Source: Rickettsiales bacterium
GTDB taxonomy: Bacteria > Pseudomonadota > Alphaproteobacteria > Rickettsiales > UBA1997
NCBI GenBank assembly: GCA_031283795.1
Contig: JAITBB010000005.1
Span: forward strand, 1 to 8,928
Length of the DNA stretch: 8,928 nucleotides
Direction: 5' to 3'
A program made the translations under genes and the position numbers. Position 1 is the stretch's first letter. Each line of letters starts with the position of its first letter. The notes beneath the pieces are model-generated. The model had not been told where the DNA came from. It searched no databases and was given only the letters and a program-made list of their open reading frames with translations. Positions 1-6,210 of the stretch are shown here, in pieces.

Positions 1-48
1 ACGGGTAGGCCCGACATAGCCGTTCGAGGTGGATGGGTTATCGTTCAC

Positions 49-91
49 AAAGCAGGGTGGCACCACGGGGGAACTCTCGTCCCTGCGCTTT
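49..91 (+). promoter_or_regulatory. T-box riboswitch antiterminator in the aspS leader (5' part of the leader lies outside the window)
   Basis: The conserved T-box core is visible: CAGGG at 53-57, the 7-nt bulge TGGCACC at 58-64, helix A2 made by ACGGG (65-69) and CTCGT (76-80), and CCCTG at 81-85 closing helix A1. A1 is extended by AAAG (49-52) pairing with CTTT (88-91), leaving C86-G87 bulged. In known T-boxes the bulge TGGN pairs with the 3' NCCA of an uncharged tRNA. Here N is C61, which fits a tRNA with G73, the discriminator base of tRNA-Asp, and so agrees with the downstream gene aspS. The specifier loop is not identifiable because the leader is cut by the window start. No downstream strand able to form the competing terminator, and no U-run, is seen before the aspS start, so control may be translational or the element may be a relic. 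Motif identity is strong; function is inferred. Confidence 0.85.
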
Positions 92-115
92 AGTCAAGAA
101 CATTTCTAGGTCAAT

Positions 116-1909
116 ATGCTGAGAACACACACCTGCGGACAATTAAATAGGAATTTTCTGGACATTGCCGTTAGACTGGGCGGCTGGGTCCATAGCATTA
201 GGGATCATGGAAGTCTAATTTTTATAGATCTGAGAGATAACTATGGAATAACCCAGTGCGTCATCGATCGCGGAAGAAATTCCGATCTGGTTGAACTGGT
301 CTCGAACCTGAGCTATGAGAGTGTTATTTTCGTCAGTGGTCAGGTTGTCCCAAGATCTAAAGAGACCATCAACCCAAATCTACCTACTGGAGAAGTGGAA
401 GTTCTGATAAAGAGCATAGATATAGAAAGTAGGGCAGAACAGATTCCATTCCAGGTGAATACCGATGACCAGCAATATCCGGAAGATCTGAGATTCAGGT
501 ATAGATACCTCGATCTCCGTAGGCAGAAAATGCATAGGAACATTGTTCTCAGAAACAAACTCTTCGCCTTCATCAGGCAGAAAATGTGGGAGAGTGGTTT
601 CTTGGAGTTCCAGACCCCCATACTAACCGCCTCATCTCCCGAAGGAGCCAGGGATTTCCTAGTGCCCAGCAGAATTCATCCCGGCAAGTTCTACGCTCTG
701 CCCCAGGCACCCCAGCAGTTTAAACAGCTGCTCATGATTGGGGGATTTGACAAATATTTTCAACTGGCTCCCTGCTTTAGAGACGAGGGCTCCAGAGCCG
801 ATAGAACTCTAGAATTCTATCAGTTGGATGTGGAAATGAGTTTCGTAGAGCAGGAGGATGTGTTCGACACTATGGAACCAGTGCTATACGATTTGTTTAG
901 CACTTTCTCCGGGAGGGTAGTATCAAAACCTCCATTTAGGCGAATATCTTTCGGGGACTCGATGATGAAATATGGCACAGATAAGCCAGACCTGAGAAAT
1001 CCGATACTAATCTATGACGTTTCCGATATATTTAGAAATTCAAATTTTTCCACCTTTGCAAAGGCCATCGAAGGCGGGGCCGTGGTCAGAGCTATAGCCG
1101 TCGAGAATATTGCCCATAGACCTAGAAGTTTCTTCGACAAAATGGTTGACTATGCTGTGGAGGAGGGTTCTAAAGGTCTTGGGTACATAGTATTCGATGG
1201 GGACTGCGTCGCAAAGGGCCCTGTGGCCAAATTTATGAACAGAGATGAGTTGGAAATGATCAGAAACAGAACCGGCATAGGCAGTGGTGGCGCACTGTTC
1301 TTTTCCTGTGATGTGGAGGGTGAAGCGGCTAAACTGGCTGGAAAGGTGAGGACAAAACTTGGCCAGGAGCTGGACCTGATCAATGGGGAAGAGTATAAAT
1401 TCTGCTGGATAGTGGACTTTCCACTCTATGAGATCAACGAGGAAACGGGAAAACTCGATTTCTCACACAACCCATTTTCCTTTCCAAGGGGTGGTCTAGA
1501 GGCCTTCAACACCAACGATCCACTAACAATCATAGCTGACCAGTACGACTGTGTGTGCAACGGCCAAGAGATGTGCAGTGGGGCCATTCGGAATCACAAG
1601 CCGGAGATTATGTACAAATCTTTTGGGCTCGCCGGCTACTCGCGCGCTGCAGTTGACAGCAAATTTGGCGGTATGATTAGCGCATTTAAGTATGGCGCCC
1701 CACCCCACGGGGGTTGCGCCTTTGGTCTGGAGAGAATGGTCAGGCTGCTTCTGGATGAACCAAGTCTAAGGGAGGTGATAGCTTTCCCTCCCAATGGCCG
1801 GGGAGTTGACCTGATGATGGGAAGTCCCTCTGCGGTCGATGACGAACAGCTCCGGGAACTGAACATTGAATTGACTAAAAAGGCCAAAGATCTGCTAAAA
1901 AATAGCTAG
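116..1909 (+). CDS. aspS: Aspartate--tRNA ligase (class II aminoacyl-tRNA synthetase)
   Basis: This cytoplasmic enzyme activates aspartate with ATP and loads it onto tRNA-Asp; in lineages that use GatCAB it may also mischarge tRNA-Asn. The 597 residues match the normal length of bacterial AspRS. The order is an N-terminal OB-fold anticodon-binding domain (about 1-105, with GGWVHSIRDHG near 22-32), a class II catalytic core with motif 2 (FRDEGSRADR, 221-230, then EFYQLD), the bacterial GAD insertion (about 285-420), and motif 3 (GLERMVRLLL, 537-546). The SGAIRNHKPE segment (488-497) is typical. Wording is alphaproteobacterial, with a slightly shortened loop after RADR. The ATG at 116 is preceded by a modest Shine-Dalgarno (TAGG at 107-110, 5-nt spacing). 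A T-box leader lies immediately upstream, suggesting induction when tRNA-Asp is uncharged. No frameshift or missing catalytic motif is seen. Confidence 0.97.
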   Translation: MLRTHTCGQLNRNFLDIAVRLGGWVHSIRDHGSLIFIDLRDNYGITQCVIDRGRNSDLVELVSNLSYESVIFVSGQVVPRSKETINPNLPTGEVEVLIKSIDIESRAEQIPFQVNTDDQQYPEDLRFRYRYLDLRRQKMHRNIVLRNKLFAFIRQKMWESGFLEFQTPILTASSPEGARDFLVPSRIHPGKFYALPQAPQQFKQLLMIGGFDKYFQLAPCFRDEGSRADRTLEFYQLDVEMSFVEQEDVFDTMEPVLYDLFSTFSGRVVSKPPFRRISFGDSMMKYGTDKPDLRNPILIYDVSDIFRNSNFSTFAKAIEGGAVVRAIAVENIAHRPRSFFDKMVDYAVEEGSKGLGYIVFDGDCVAKGPVAKFMNRDELEMIRNRTGIGSGGALFFSCDVEGEAAKLAGKVRTKLGQELDLINGEEYKFCWIVDFPLYEINEETGKLDFSHNPFSFPRGGLEAFNTNDPLTIIADQYDCVCNGQEMCSGAIRNHKPEIMYKSFGLAGYSRAAVDSKFGGMISAFKYGAPPHGGCAFGLERMVRLLLDEPSLREVIAFPPNGRGVDLMMGSPSAVDDEQLRELNIELTKKAKDLLKNS

Positions 1910-1921
1910 GTGTGAAGTCCT

Positions 1922-2310
1922 ATGTCTCGACACACTGGCACAGTGATAAAATTCCAAACCCCCAGGCTTGACAATGGACCCATCTCCAAATTTCTCTGGG
2001 AAACTTCATGGTCTACGCCAGACATGATTCCAGATTAGTTTTTTCCCATGGAAAACCAATCCGAGGACAGACCCGGTGTCTAGACAACGAATCTGCCCAT
2101 AGAAAGAACCACATCAGTGACATGGAGTCTAGCTGGAATTGTACCAGAGATAGACCCGCTAAGTCTAATGGTTTCAACGACAATAAATTTGTGTTGCATC
2201 CAAAGGAAAGTGAGTTTAGATTCGACGACAAGGACCTAACCAAAGGGAAATTCGAAAAGTTGATCTTTAGACTAACCAAAAAACACCTAGAGGATAGAGA
2301 AAAAGTATAA
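1922..2310 (+). pseudogene. Probable decayed small gene downstream of aspS (family unknown)
   Basis: The 490 bases between aspS and the next gene contain protein-like stretches in two frames but no convincing intact gene. From ATG 1922 a frame begins MSRHTGTVIKFQTPRL and is closed by TAG at 2036-2038. The same frame stays plausible after the stop, meets a second TAG at 2081-2083, then stays open with host-like codons to TAA at 2237-2239. The frame shifted by two bases is open from ATG 2008 to TAA 2310 (100 codons) and has a natural-looking lysine-rich C-terminal part (FDDKDLTKGKFEKLIFRLTKK), but its N-terminal half looks shuffled. No good Shine-Dalgarno precedes either ATG. The simplest reading is one former gene with point stops and a frameshift. 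A genuine 100-residue gene at 2008-2310 is the alternative. No family was recognised. Confidence 0.4.
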
Positions 2311-2382
2311 TTTCCCGGCCGCAGCACCAGGACTAGGTATAAAATGGAAATAGTTAAAGATAACCGGAGATGTTTACCGGCC

Positions 2383-2403
2383 ATGTTTTTTATTAAACTG
2401 TGA
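2383..2403 (+). other. Possible six-codon leader ORF overlapping the outer-membrane protein start
   Basis: ATG 2383 opens a tiny frame (MFFIKL) that ends at TGA 2401-2403, overlapping the GTG start of the next gene by the four bases GTGA. It sits after a short CCGG...CCGG inverted repeat (2364-2367 and 2377-2380) and contains a run of six T (2386-2391). The downstream GTG has no recognisable Shine-Dalgarno of its own, so termination-reinitiation from this mini-ORF is a possible way of starting it. The mini-ORF itself also lacks an ideally placed ribosome-binding site (GGAG at 2366-2369 is 13 nt away). This is inference from layout only. Confidence 0.2.
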
Positions 2404-3665
2404 AGAAATTAGCATTACTTTTGCTGATTCTACCTCTGAACATAGTCGGAATTAGCGCAAAATCTCAGAAACAACAGCCACCCAATATAAAAATCATATA
2501 TCCAGACGCTGAACCGTTCAACCTGTTTGTTGTAAACATGGCAGATGAGGACATGACGGATAAAAAACTAGCGGACCTTATTAGCTATGTAAGAAATATT
2601 TATAAAAACTATGGACAGCCTAATGTGGACATTAGGGTATATGATTGGAATCCAAAGGAGGCAGAGAACGTCTATCGGAACACTATATATGATCTCTTTG
2701 GAAATTTTTCCAGATTACCCTTCGTTGCACTAGAGACTTCCTCCATAGGTCTGGTGGATATTACCAGGAAAAATGTTGGCCAAAAGCTATGGATTGAGAC
2801 ACAGTACCACAATAGAATGGAAAATATAGGGCTTGCTGGTCTCGGCGCCATAGGTTTCATCCTGGGAGGTGAAGTATTCGATGGGACCATAAACGGAATT
2901 GGGCTAAGGGGTGGAATTTTCTTGACTTATCAGTCTTTTCCCAGTACAACTCTAGTTAGAGTATCTCCTCCTCACTCCAAATATGAACATAAAATAAAAA
3001 ATTTTCATAGAGCATCTCGTGGTCTCCATCTTCGAAGCAATATAACGGAAACACTCTATTTGGACTGTTTTGTCCATTCCGGACTAGATGTGTATAAAAC
3101 TGCCGGCCAAATTAAATTCGTCCTACCGAAAAATATTCTGTCCGATGATGAATTGTACAGAGTTTCCAAAAAAATTGCTATGCCAATCACTGTAGCAGCT
3201 GATTGGACAACTGACAATAATAATCCTAGTCCGGTAACTATTCTAGTGGGGGATTGGAGAGAGCATGGCTTGGAAACCATTAAATATCTGGCACTGGGTA
3301 ATGGCCTAACCATTGGCCTGGGCTATGGTCTTGAACTACCTGGTGGGGCCATTGCCAGACCAAACCTGTATGTCGACTTCTTTCATATAGCCAAATGTCA
3401 AAGTGGCAGTAATTTTGATTTTTCGATGAAAATGTTTGATCTGGTACCGGGTCTAGAGATAGATTTTAGCCCTGCCGGTGTCGTAGAGATTAGTCTATCT
3501 GCTAGATATAGAAAACCCATTAGAAGCGACCTATATGACAAGGCCCGCTTTGAATTTGGAATTGATTTCACATCCACAAACGGCGCCTACAGATCCGGTA
3601 TAAAATACATCAAAACCGATCGGGAGAACAGTAGTCTCGGCCTCTCCATGGGCTATAGATTCTGA
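2400..3665 (+). CDS. Outer-membrane beta-barrel protein, family not identified
   Basis: The 421-residue product starts with a classical Sec signal peptide: MKK, a leucine-rich core, and a probable signal peptidase I site after ISA at residue 20. The C-terminal half alternates polar and hydrophobic residues in beta-strand fashion, is rich in glycine, and the protein ends in GLSMGYRF. A terminal phenylalanine with an aromatic at position -3 is the usual recognition signal for the BAM machinery, so an outer-membrane barrel is likely. The N-terminal region (about 30-110) may be a periplasmic or plug-like domain. The start is GTG at 2400, because an in-frame TAA at 2394 excludes anything upstream and the signal peptide begins exactly there; no Shine-Dalgarno is seen. 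The layout faintly recalls YjbH-type outer-membrane proteins, but that is not a firm assignment. It converges on folC with a 28-nt gap. TATAAT-like hexamers at 2306-2311 and 2338-2343 lack good -35 partners. Confidence 0.8.
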   Translation: MKKLALLLLILPLNIVGISAKSQKQQPPNIKIIYPDAEPFNLFVVNMADEDMTDKKLADLISYVRNIYKNYGQPNVDIRVYDWNPKEAENVYRNTIYDLFGNFSRLPFVALETSSIGLVDITRKNVGQKLWIETQYHNRMENIGLAGLGAIGFILGGEVFDGTINGIGLRGGIFLTYQSFPSTTLVRVSPPHSKYEHKIKNFHRASRGLHLRSNITETLYLDCFVHSGLDVYKTAGQIKFVLPKNILSDDELYRVSKKIAMPITVAADWTTDNNNPSPVTILVGDWREHGLETIKYLALGNGLTIGLGYGLELPGGAIARPNLYVDFFHIAKCQSGSNFDFSMKMFDLVPGLEIDFSPAGVVEISLSARYRKPIRSDLYDKARFEFGIDFTSTNGAYRSGIKYIKTDRENSSLGLSMGYRF

Positions 3666-3693
3666 TCACCTATGCCTATTCCCTCTATCCTCT

Positions 3694-4998
3694 CTAGTTA
3701 TTCCGTCCGGGCTCCAAAAGTGCTAGAACTTCACCGCAGAAATAGAAGGAACCACAGATCAGAATCCTCTTTTTCCCGCCGGTTTCCACACTTCTAGCCA
3801 TTCTCAGACTATCCTCAGCATTGCTGCAGGTTCCATAGACATCCAGACCCATATCGTTAAATTCTTTTACAAACTCTTCAGCCTCTAGATAGGCCTCATT
3901 AGCATTGGAGACCACTATCACCGTAGAGAACAGCCTGCCGATCACTTCTATGAAGGCTCTCGAGTTTTTTCTCTTTAGCATACATATTATCAGCACATTA
4001 TCCCTTTTCTCTCTACTGTCCTTCTCCCTCAGCCAGTCGGCCAGAACATGGGCGCAGCCCTCGTTGTGACCACCGTCCAGATATAGTTCCGAATCTCTCT
4101 CGACATACTCCTGCAGTTTTGTAGCAGCTAGATTCTGCAGTCTAGCTCTCCAGACAACCTTTTGTAGACCTCTAGAAATACTGGATTCGTCCACCGGGAT
4201 CCTATCCTGGGACAGTAGAGCAGCGATGGCCGTTCCGGCATTCATAACCTGGTGAGCCCCTTCCAGTGCGGGTAATGGGGCCCTAATCCTCCTCCCAAAG
4301 CCGCTAAACTCGCAAAAATCGTCGAATCTTCTGCACTCCCAGTCCGCTCCAGCGCTATAGACCGGACAATTCAGTGATTTCGCCCTAGCATCTATCACTC
4401 TCAGGACACCCTCCGGCTGGTTTGAAACCACAACCGGTCTATTCTTCTTAGCAATACCCATTTTTTCTCCCGCTATTTTCTCCACCGTATCGCCAAGGGA
4501 CTCGACGTGATCCAGAGAAATCGGAGTTATTATGGACACTAGCGGGTTTTCAATGACATTTGTCGCATCCAGTCTACCACCCATGCCCACCTCCATGATC
4601 GTAGCATCACTCTCATTTCGTGAGAAGGCCATGAGAGCTATGACCACAATTATCTCAAAGTAGCTTGCATCCAATTTATTTTTCTCCATGGTGTATCTGC
4701 ACTCGCTGGCCAGTTCATTATAGTAGCTGTCTTCTATTTCCTTTCCACATACCTCTATCCTCTCGTTGAACCTCACTAGATGAGGAGAAGTGTTTCTATG
4801 CACCACATAGCCAGACTCTTCTAGGATATACCTGAGAAAAGCGCTCACAGAGCCCTTGCCATTCGTCCCTGCAATGTGAAAAACTGGAGAAATATGTCTC
4901 TCGGGATTTCCAAGTTTACTCAGCAATGCCTGGATCCTGTCTAGACCCAGTTCAATTCTATTCATATACCTAGGCAGGGGCCAATCTGGTAGTTTCAT
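3694..4998 (-). CDS. folC: Bifunctional folylpolyglutamate synthase / dihydrofolate synthase
   Basis: FolC adds L-glutamate to dihydropteroate and further glutamates to folates, using ATP, in the cytoplasm. The 434 residues fit the Mur-ligase-like family. Visible motifs are the P-loop HIAGTNGKGS (41-50, catalytic Lys48), TSPHLVRFNERI (70-81), EVGMGGRLDATN (136-147), LDHVESLGDTVEKIAGEKMGI (162-182, holding the conserved lysine that is carbamylated in characterised relatives), GAHQVMNAGTA (247-257), a WRARLQ segment (283-288) and the C-terminal-domain DGGHN motif (308-312). All key motifs are intact. The ATG at 4998 gives the expected N-terminus but has only an AT-rich leader and no Shine-Dalgarno. 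In many bacteria folC follows accD; here it stands alone, with its own promoter upstream and a gene remnant behind that. It converges on the outer-membrane protein gene. Confidence 0.96.
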   Translation of the reverse strand: MKLPDWPLPRYMNRIELGLDRIQALLSKLGNPERHISPVFHIAGTNGKGSVSAFLRYILEESGYVVHRNTSPHLVRFNERIEVCGKEIEDSYYNELASECRYTMEKNKLDASYFEIIVVIALMAFSRNESDATIMEVGMGGRLDATNVIENPLVSIITPISLDHVESLGDTVEKIAGEKMGIAKKNRPVVVSNQPEGVLRVIDARAKSLNCPVYSAGADWECRRFDDFCEFSGFGRRIRAPLPALEGAHQVMNAGTAIAALLSQDRIPVDESSISRGLQKVVWRARLQNLAATKLQEYVERDSELYLDGGHNEGCAHVLADWLREKDSREKRDNVLIICMLKRKNSRAFIEVIGRLFSTVIVVSNANEAYLEAEEFVKEFNDMGLDVYGTCSNAEDSLRMARSVETGGKKRILICGSFYFCGEVLALLEPGRNN

Positions 4999-5033
4999 AT
5001 AAATAAAGAATAAAAAAACAGAACAGTGACGGC

Positions 5034-5062
5034 ATCCTACACAGGCCCCAATTCTTTGTCAA
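5034..5062 (-). promoter_or_regulatory. Sigma70-type promoter for folC
   Basis: Read on the minus strand, a perfect -35 hexamer TTGACA (plus-strand 5057-5062) is followed by exactly 17 bases and the -10 hexamer TAGGAT (5034-5039, four of six matches to TATAAT). The expected transcription start is near 5027, giving a leader of about 30 nt, AT-rich, running to the folC ATG at 4998. Orientation, spacing and position all fit; activity is inferred. Confidence 0.65.
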
Positions 5063-5116
5063 CCAGGTTGTAAATTTGGGGAAATTGACTTTTATTTTGC
5101 GTCTTCGATGGATCAT

Positions 5117-5323
5117 CTACTCCTTGCAGTAGTTCACTGCAAGTTTGTACTGAAGAAACATTTCAGCATATTTCTGCGGCGCTCTGGTCCTCCTGAAAAC
5201 ATAAACATAGTAGTCGCCATAGCCCAACTTTCCACCCCCGTTATCCGAAAGTAGGAACTAGTTGGCAGTTTCCTCTAGAAAAACAAAATCTTTGATTTTT
5301 ACATAGATACTCTGTAATCTAAA
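5117..5323 (-). pseudogene. C-terminal remnant of an unknown gene, interrupted by an in-frame stop
   Basis: On the minus strand a 46-codon frame from 5257 down to TAG 5117-5119 encodes a very protein-like stretch (GKLGYGDYYVYVFRR, then PQKYAEMFLQYKLAVNYCKE). It has no start codon at its head: it is preceded in frame by TAG at 5258-5260, and behind that stop the same frame reads on for 21 more plausible codons (IYVKIKDFVFLEETAN) up to TGA at 5324-5326. The upstream end runs into the tpiA promoter region. The pattern is that of a truncated gene with a nonsense mutation, transcribed in the same direction as folC. I do not recognise the family. A sequencing error at 5258 would not rescue a full gene, since no start is available. 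Confidence 0.55.
5292..5320 (+). promoter_or_regulatory. Candidate tpiA promoter
   Basis: TTGATT (5292-5297) and TAATCT (5315-5320) are separated by 17 bases and lie about 40 bases upstream of the tpiA start. The -35 matches four of six and the -10 three of six consensus positions, so this is a weak call. It is the best-spaced pair in the intergenic region and is followed directly by the AAATCATAG direct repeats. Its DNA overlaps the head of the gene remnant on the other strand. Confidence 0.3.
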
Positions 5324-5350
5324 TCATAGTGATTTCAAATCATAGAAATC
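5321..5350 (+). repeat. 9-bp direct repeat plus inverted repeat next to the tpiA ribosome-binding site
   Basis: AAATCATAG occurs at 5321-5329 and again at 5337-5345, a centre spacing of 16 bp. Interleaved with it, GATTTC (5331-5336) and GAAATC (5345-5350) form a perfect 6-bp inverted repeat with an 8-nt loop, ending two bases before the AGGAG Shine-Dalgarno. It could be an operator or a small mRNA hairpin affecting tpiA translation. Chance occurrence in AT-rich DNA cannot be excluded. Confidence 0.45.
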
Positions 5351-5351
5351 T

Positions 5352-5356
5352 AGGAG
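5352..5356 (+). promoter_or_regulatory. Ribosome-binding site that fixes the tpiA start
   Basis: AGGAG lies 5 nt upstream of ATG 5362. It selects this ATG over the in-frame GTG at 5329, which would add 11 residues absent from the TIM family and translate the repeat region. Confidence 0.8.
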
Positions 5357-5361
5357 TGAAT

Positions 5362-6141
5362 ATGATTAGAATTGTTTCTGGGAACTGGAAAATGAACGGA
5401 TCCCGAAAGGAAATTAAGAAGTGGTTTCAGAATTTCTTTAAAAAAGTGGAACTTTTTGAGAAGATAAACAGAAAAGACGTCCCAGACGTGCTGCTCTGTG
5501 TTCCATCCATCTACCTGCCCTTCGCAAAACAGGTTGCCGCTGGTCACAACAAGGATACAGAGCAGTTTAAGGTGGTAATAGGCGCCCAGGATTGCCACTA
5601 TGAGACCAAGGGCAGTTTCACCGGGAATCTTAGCCCTCTGATGCTTAGAGAGTTCGAAGTGGAATATGCCATAGTTGGCCACAGCGAAAGAAGGCAATTT
5701 GAAGGAGAAACCGACGAAGTAGTTGCAAAAAAGGCTATAGCCTGCATAGAAAATAGCATAACTCCGATAATTTGTGTTGGAGAACCCCTAAACATAAGAG
5801 AGTCCGGGAAACATATGGAGTTTCTCGCAAAACAGATCTTCGATTCCACCGAGAATGTGGACATAGCAAGAACTATAGTAGCCTACGAGCCTATCTGGGC
5901 TATAGGAACCGGAAAGGTCCCAACCCTCGATGAGATAGAGGAGACTAATGGTTATCTTAAAAAGGTCCTCTCTAAGAAGAGTTCTCTTCCTCTAGAGGAG
6001 ATAACTCTTCTGTATGGTGGCTCTGTAAAGGCTTCCAATTCTAAGGAGATATGTAACCTGGATTCGGTAGACGGAATCCTGGTGGGAGGGGCTAGTCTAA
6101 AGGGCGACGAGTTCTTTGACGTGGTGGTAAAGGGCATGTAG
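5362..6141 (+). CDS. tpiA: Triosephosphate isomerase
   Basis: The enzyme interconverts dihydroxyacetone phosphate and glyceraldehyde 3-phosphate in the cytoplasm. The chosen start gives 259 residues, normal for the (beta/alpha)8 TIM family. All catalytic parts are present: GNWKMN (7-12, with Asn8 and Lys10), the electrophile His107 in IVGHSERR, the catalytic base Glu176 in AYEPIWAIGTG, the flexible loop 6 up to about 188, and the phosphate-binding YGGSV (218-222) and GILVGGASL (238-246). An excellent Shine-Dalgarno fixes the ATG. It stands alone on the plus strand and converges with the orphan gene behind it across a 69-nt gap in which no convincing terminator hairpin with a U-run is seen. 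In reduced intracellular genomes TpiA typically serves gluconeogenic or lipid-precursor flow; that is context, not shown here. Confidence 0.97.
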   Translation: MIRIVSGNWKMNGSRKEIKKWFQNFFKKVELFEKINRKDVPDVLLCVPSIYLPFAKQVAAGHNKDTEQFKVVIGAQDCHYETKGSFTGNLSPLMLREFEVEYAIVGHSERRQFEGETDEVVAKKAIACIENSITPIICVGEPLNIRESGKHMEFLAKQIFDSTENVDIARTIVAYEPIWAIGTGKVPTLDEIEETNGYLKKVLSKKSSLPLEEITLLYGGSVKASNSKEICNLDSVDGILVGGASLKGDEFFDVVVKGM

Positions 6142-6210
6142 AGACATACTCTATGAAAATATCACCATCCCGAAAATGCTATTCTAGAGGGTAGAGTGGT
6201 GAGTTCCCAC

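Noticed and set aside
1..48. GAC at 13-15 as the T-box Asp specifier codon, next to a CGGG-TAGG-CCCG hairpin (2-13)
   Set aside because: It is too close to the antiterminator for a usual Stem I, and the leader is cut by the window start, so the specifier cannot be assigned.
2036..5260. TAG as a recoded sense codon, suggested by TAG stops splitting plausible frames at 2036, 2081 and 5258
   Set aside because: aspS, tpiA, the holin-like gene and the i-spanin-like gene all end in TAG at the expected family or overlap positions, so TAG works as a normal stop; gene decay explains the others.
5329..5361. Upstream GTG start giving tpiA 11 extra residues
   Set aside because: The TIM family begins at the IRIVSGNWKMNG segment, and a strong AGGAG is correctly spaced for ATG 5362 only.
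6142..6210. Bidirectional terminator between tpiA and the orphan gene
   Set aside because: Only a weak 5-bp stem (AGTGG/CCACT near 6195-6211) without a U-run is present; not enough to call.
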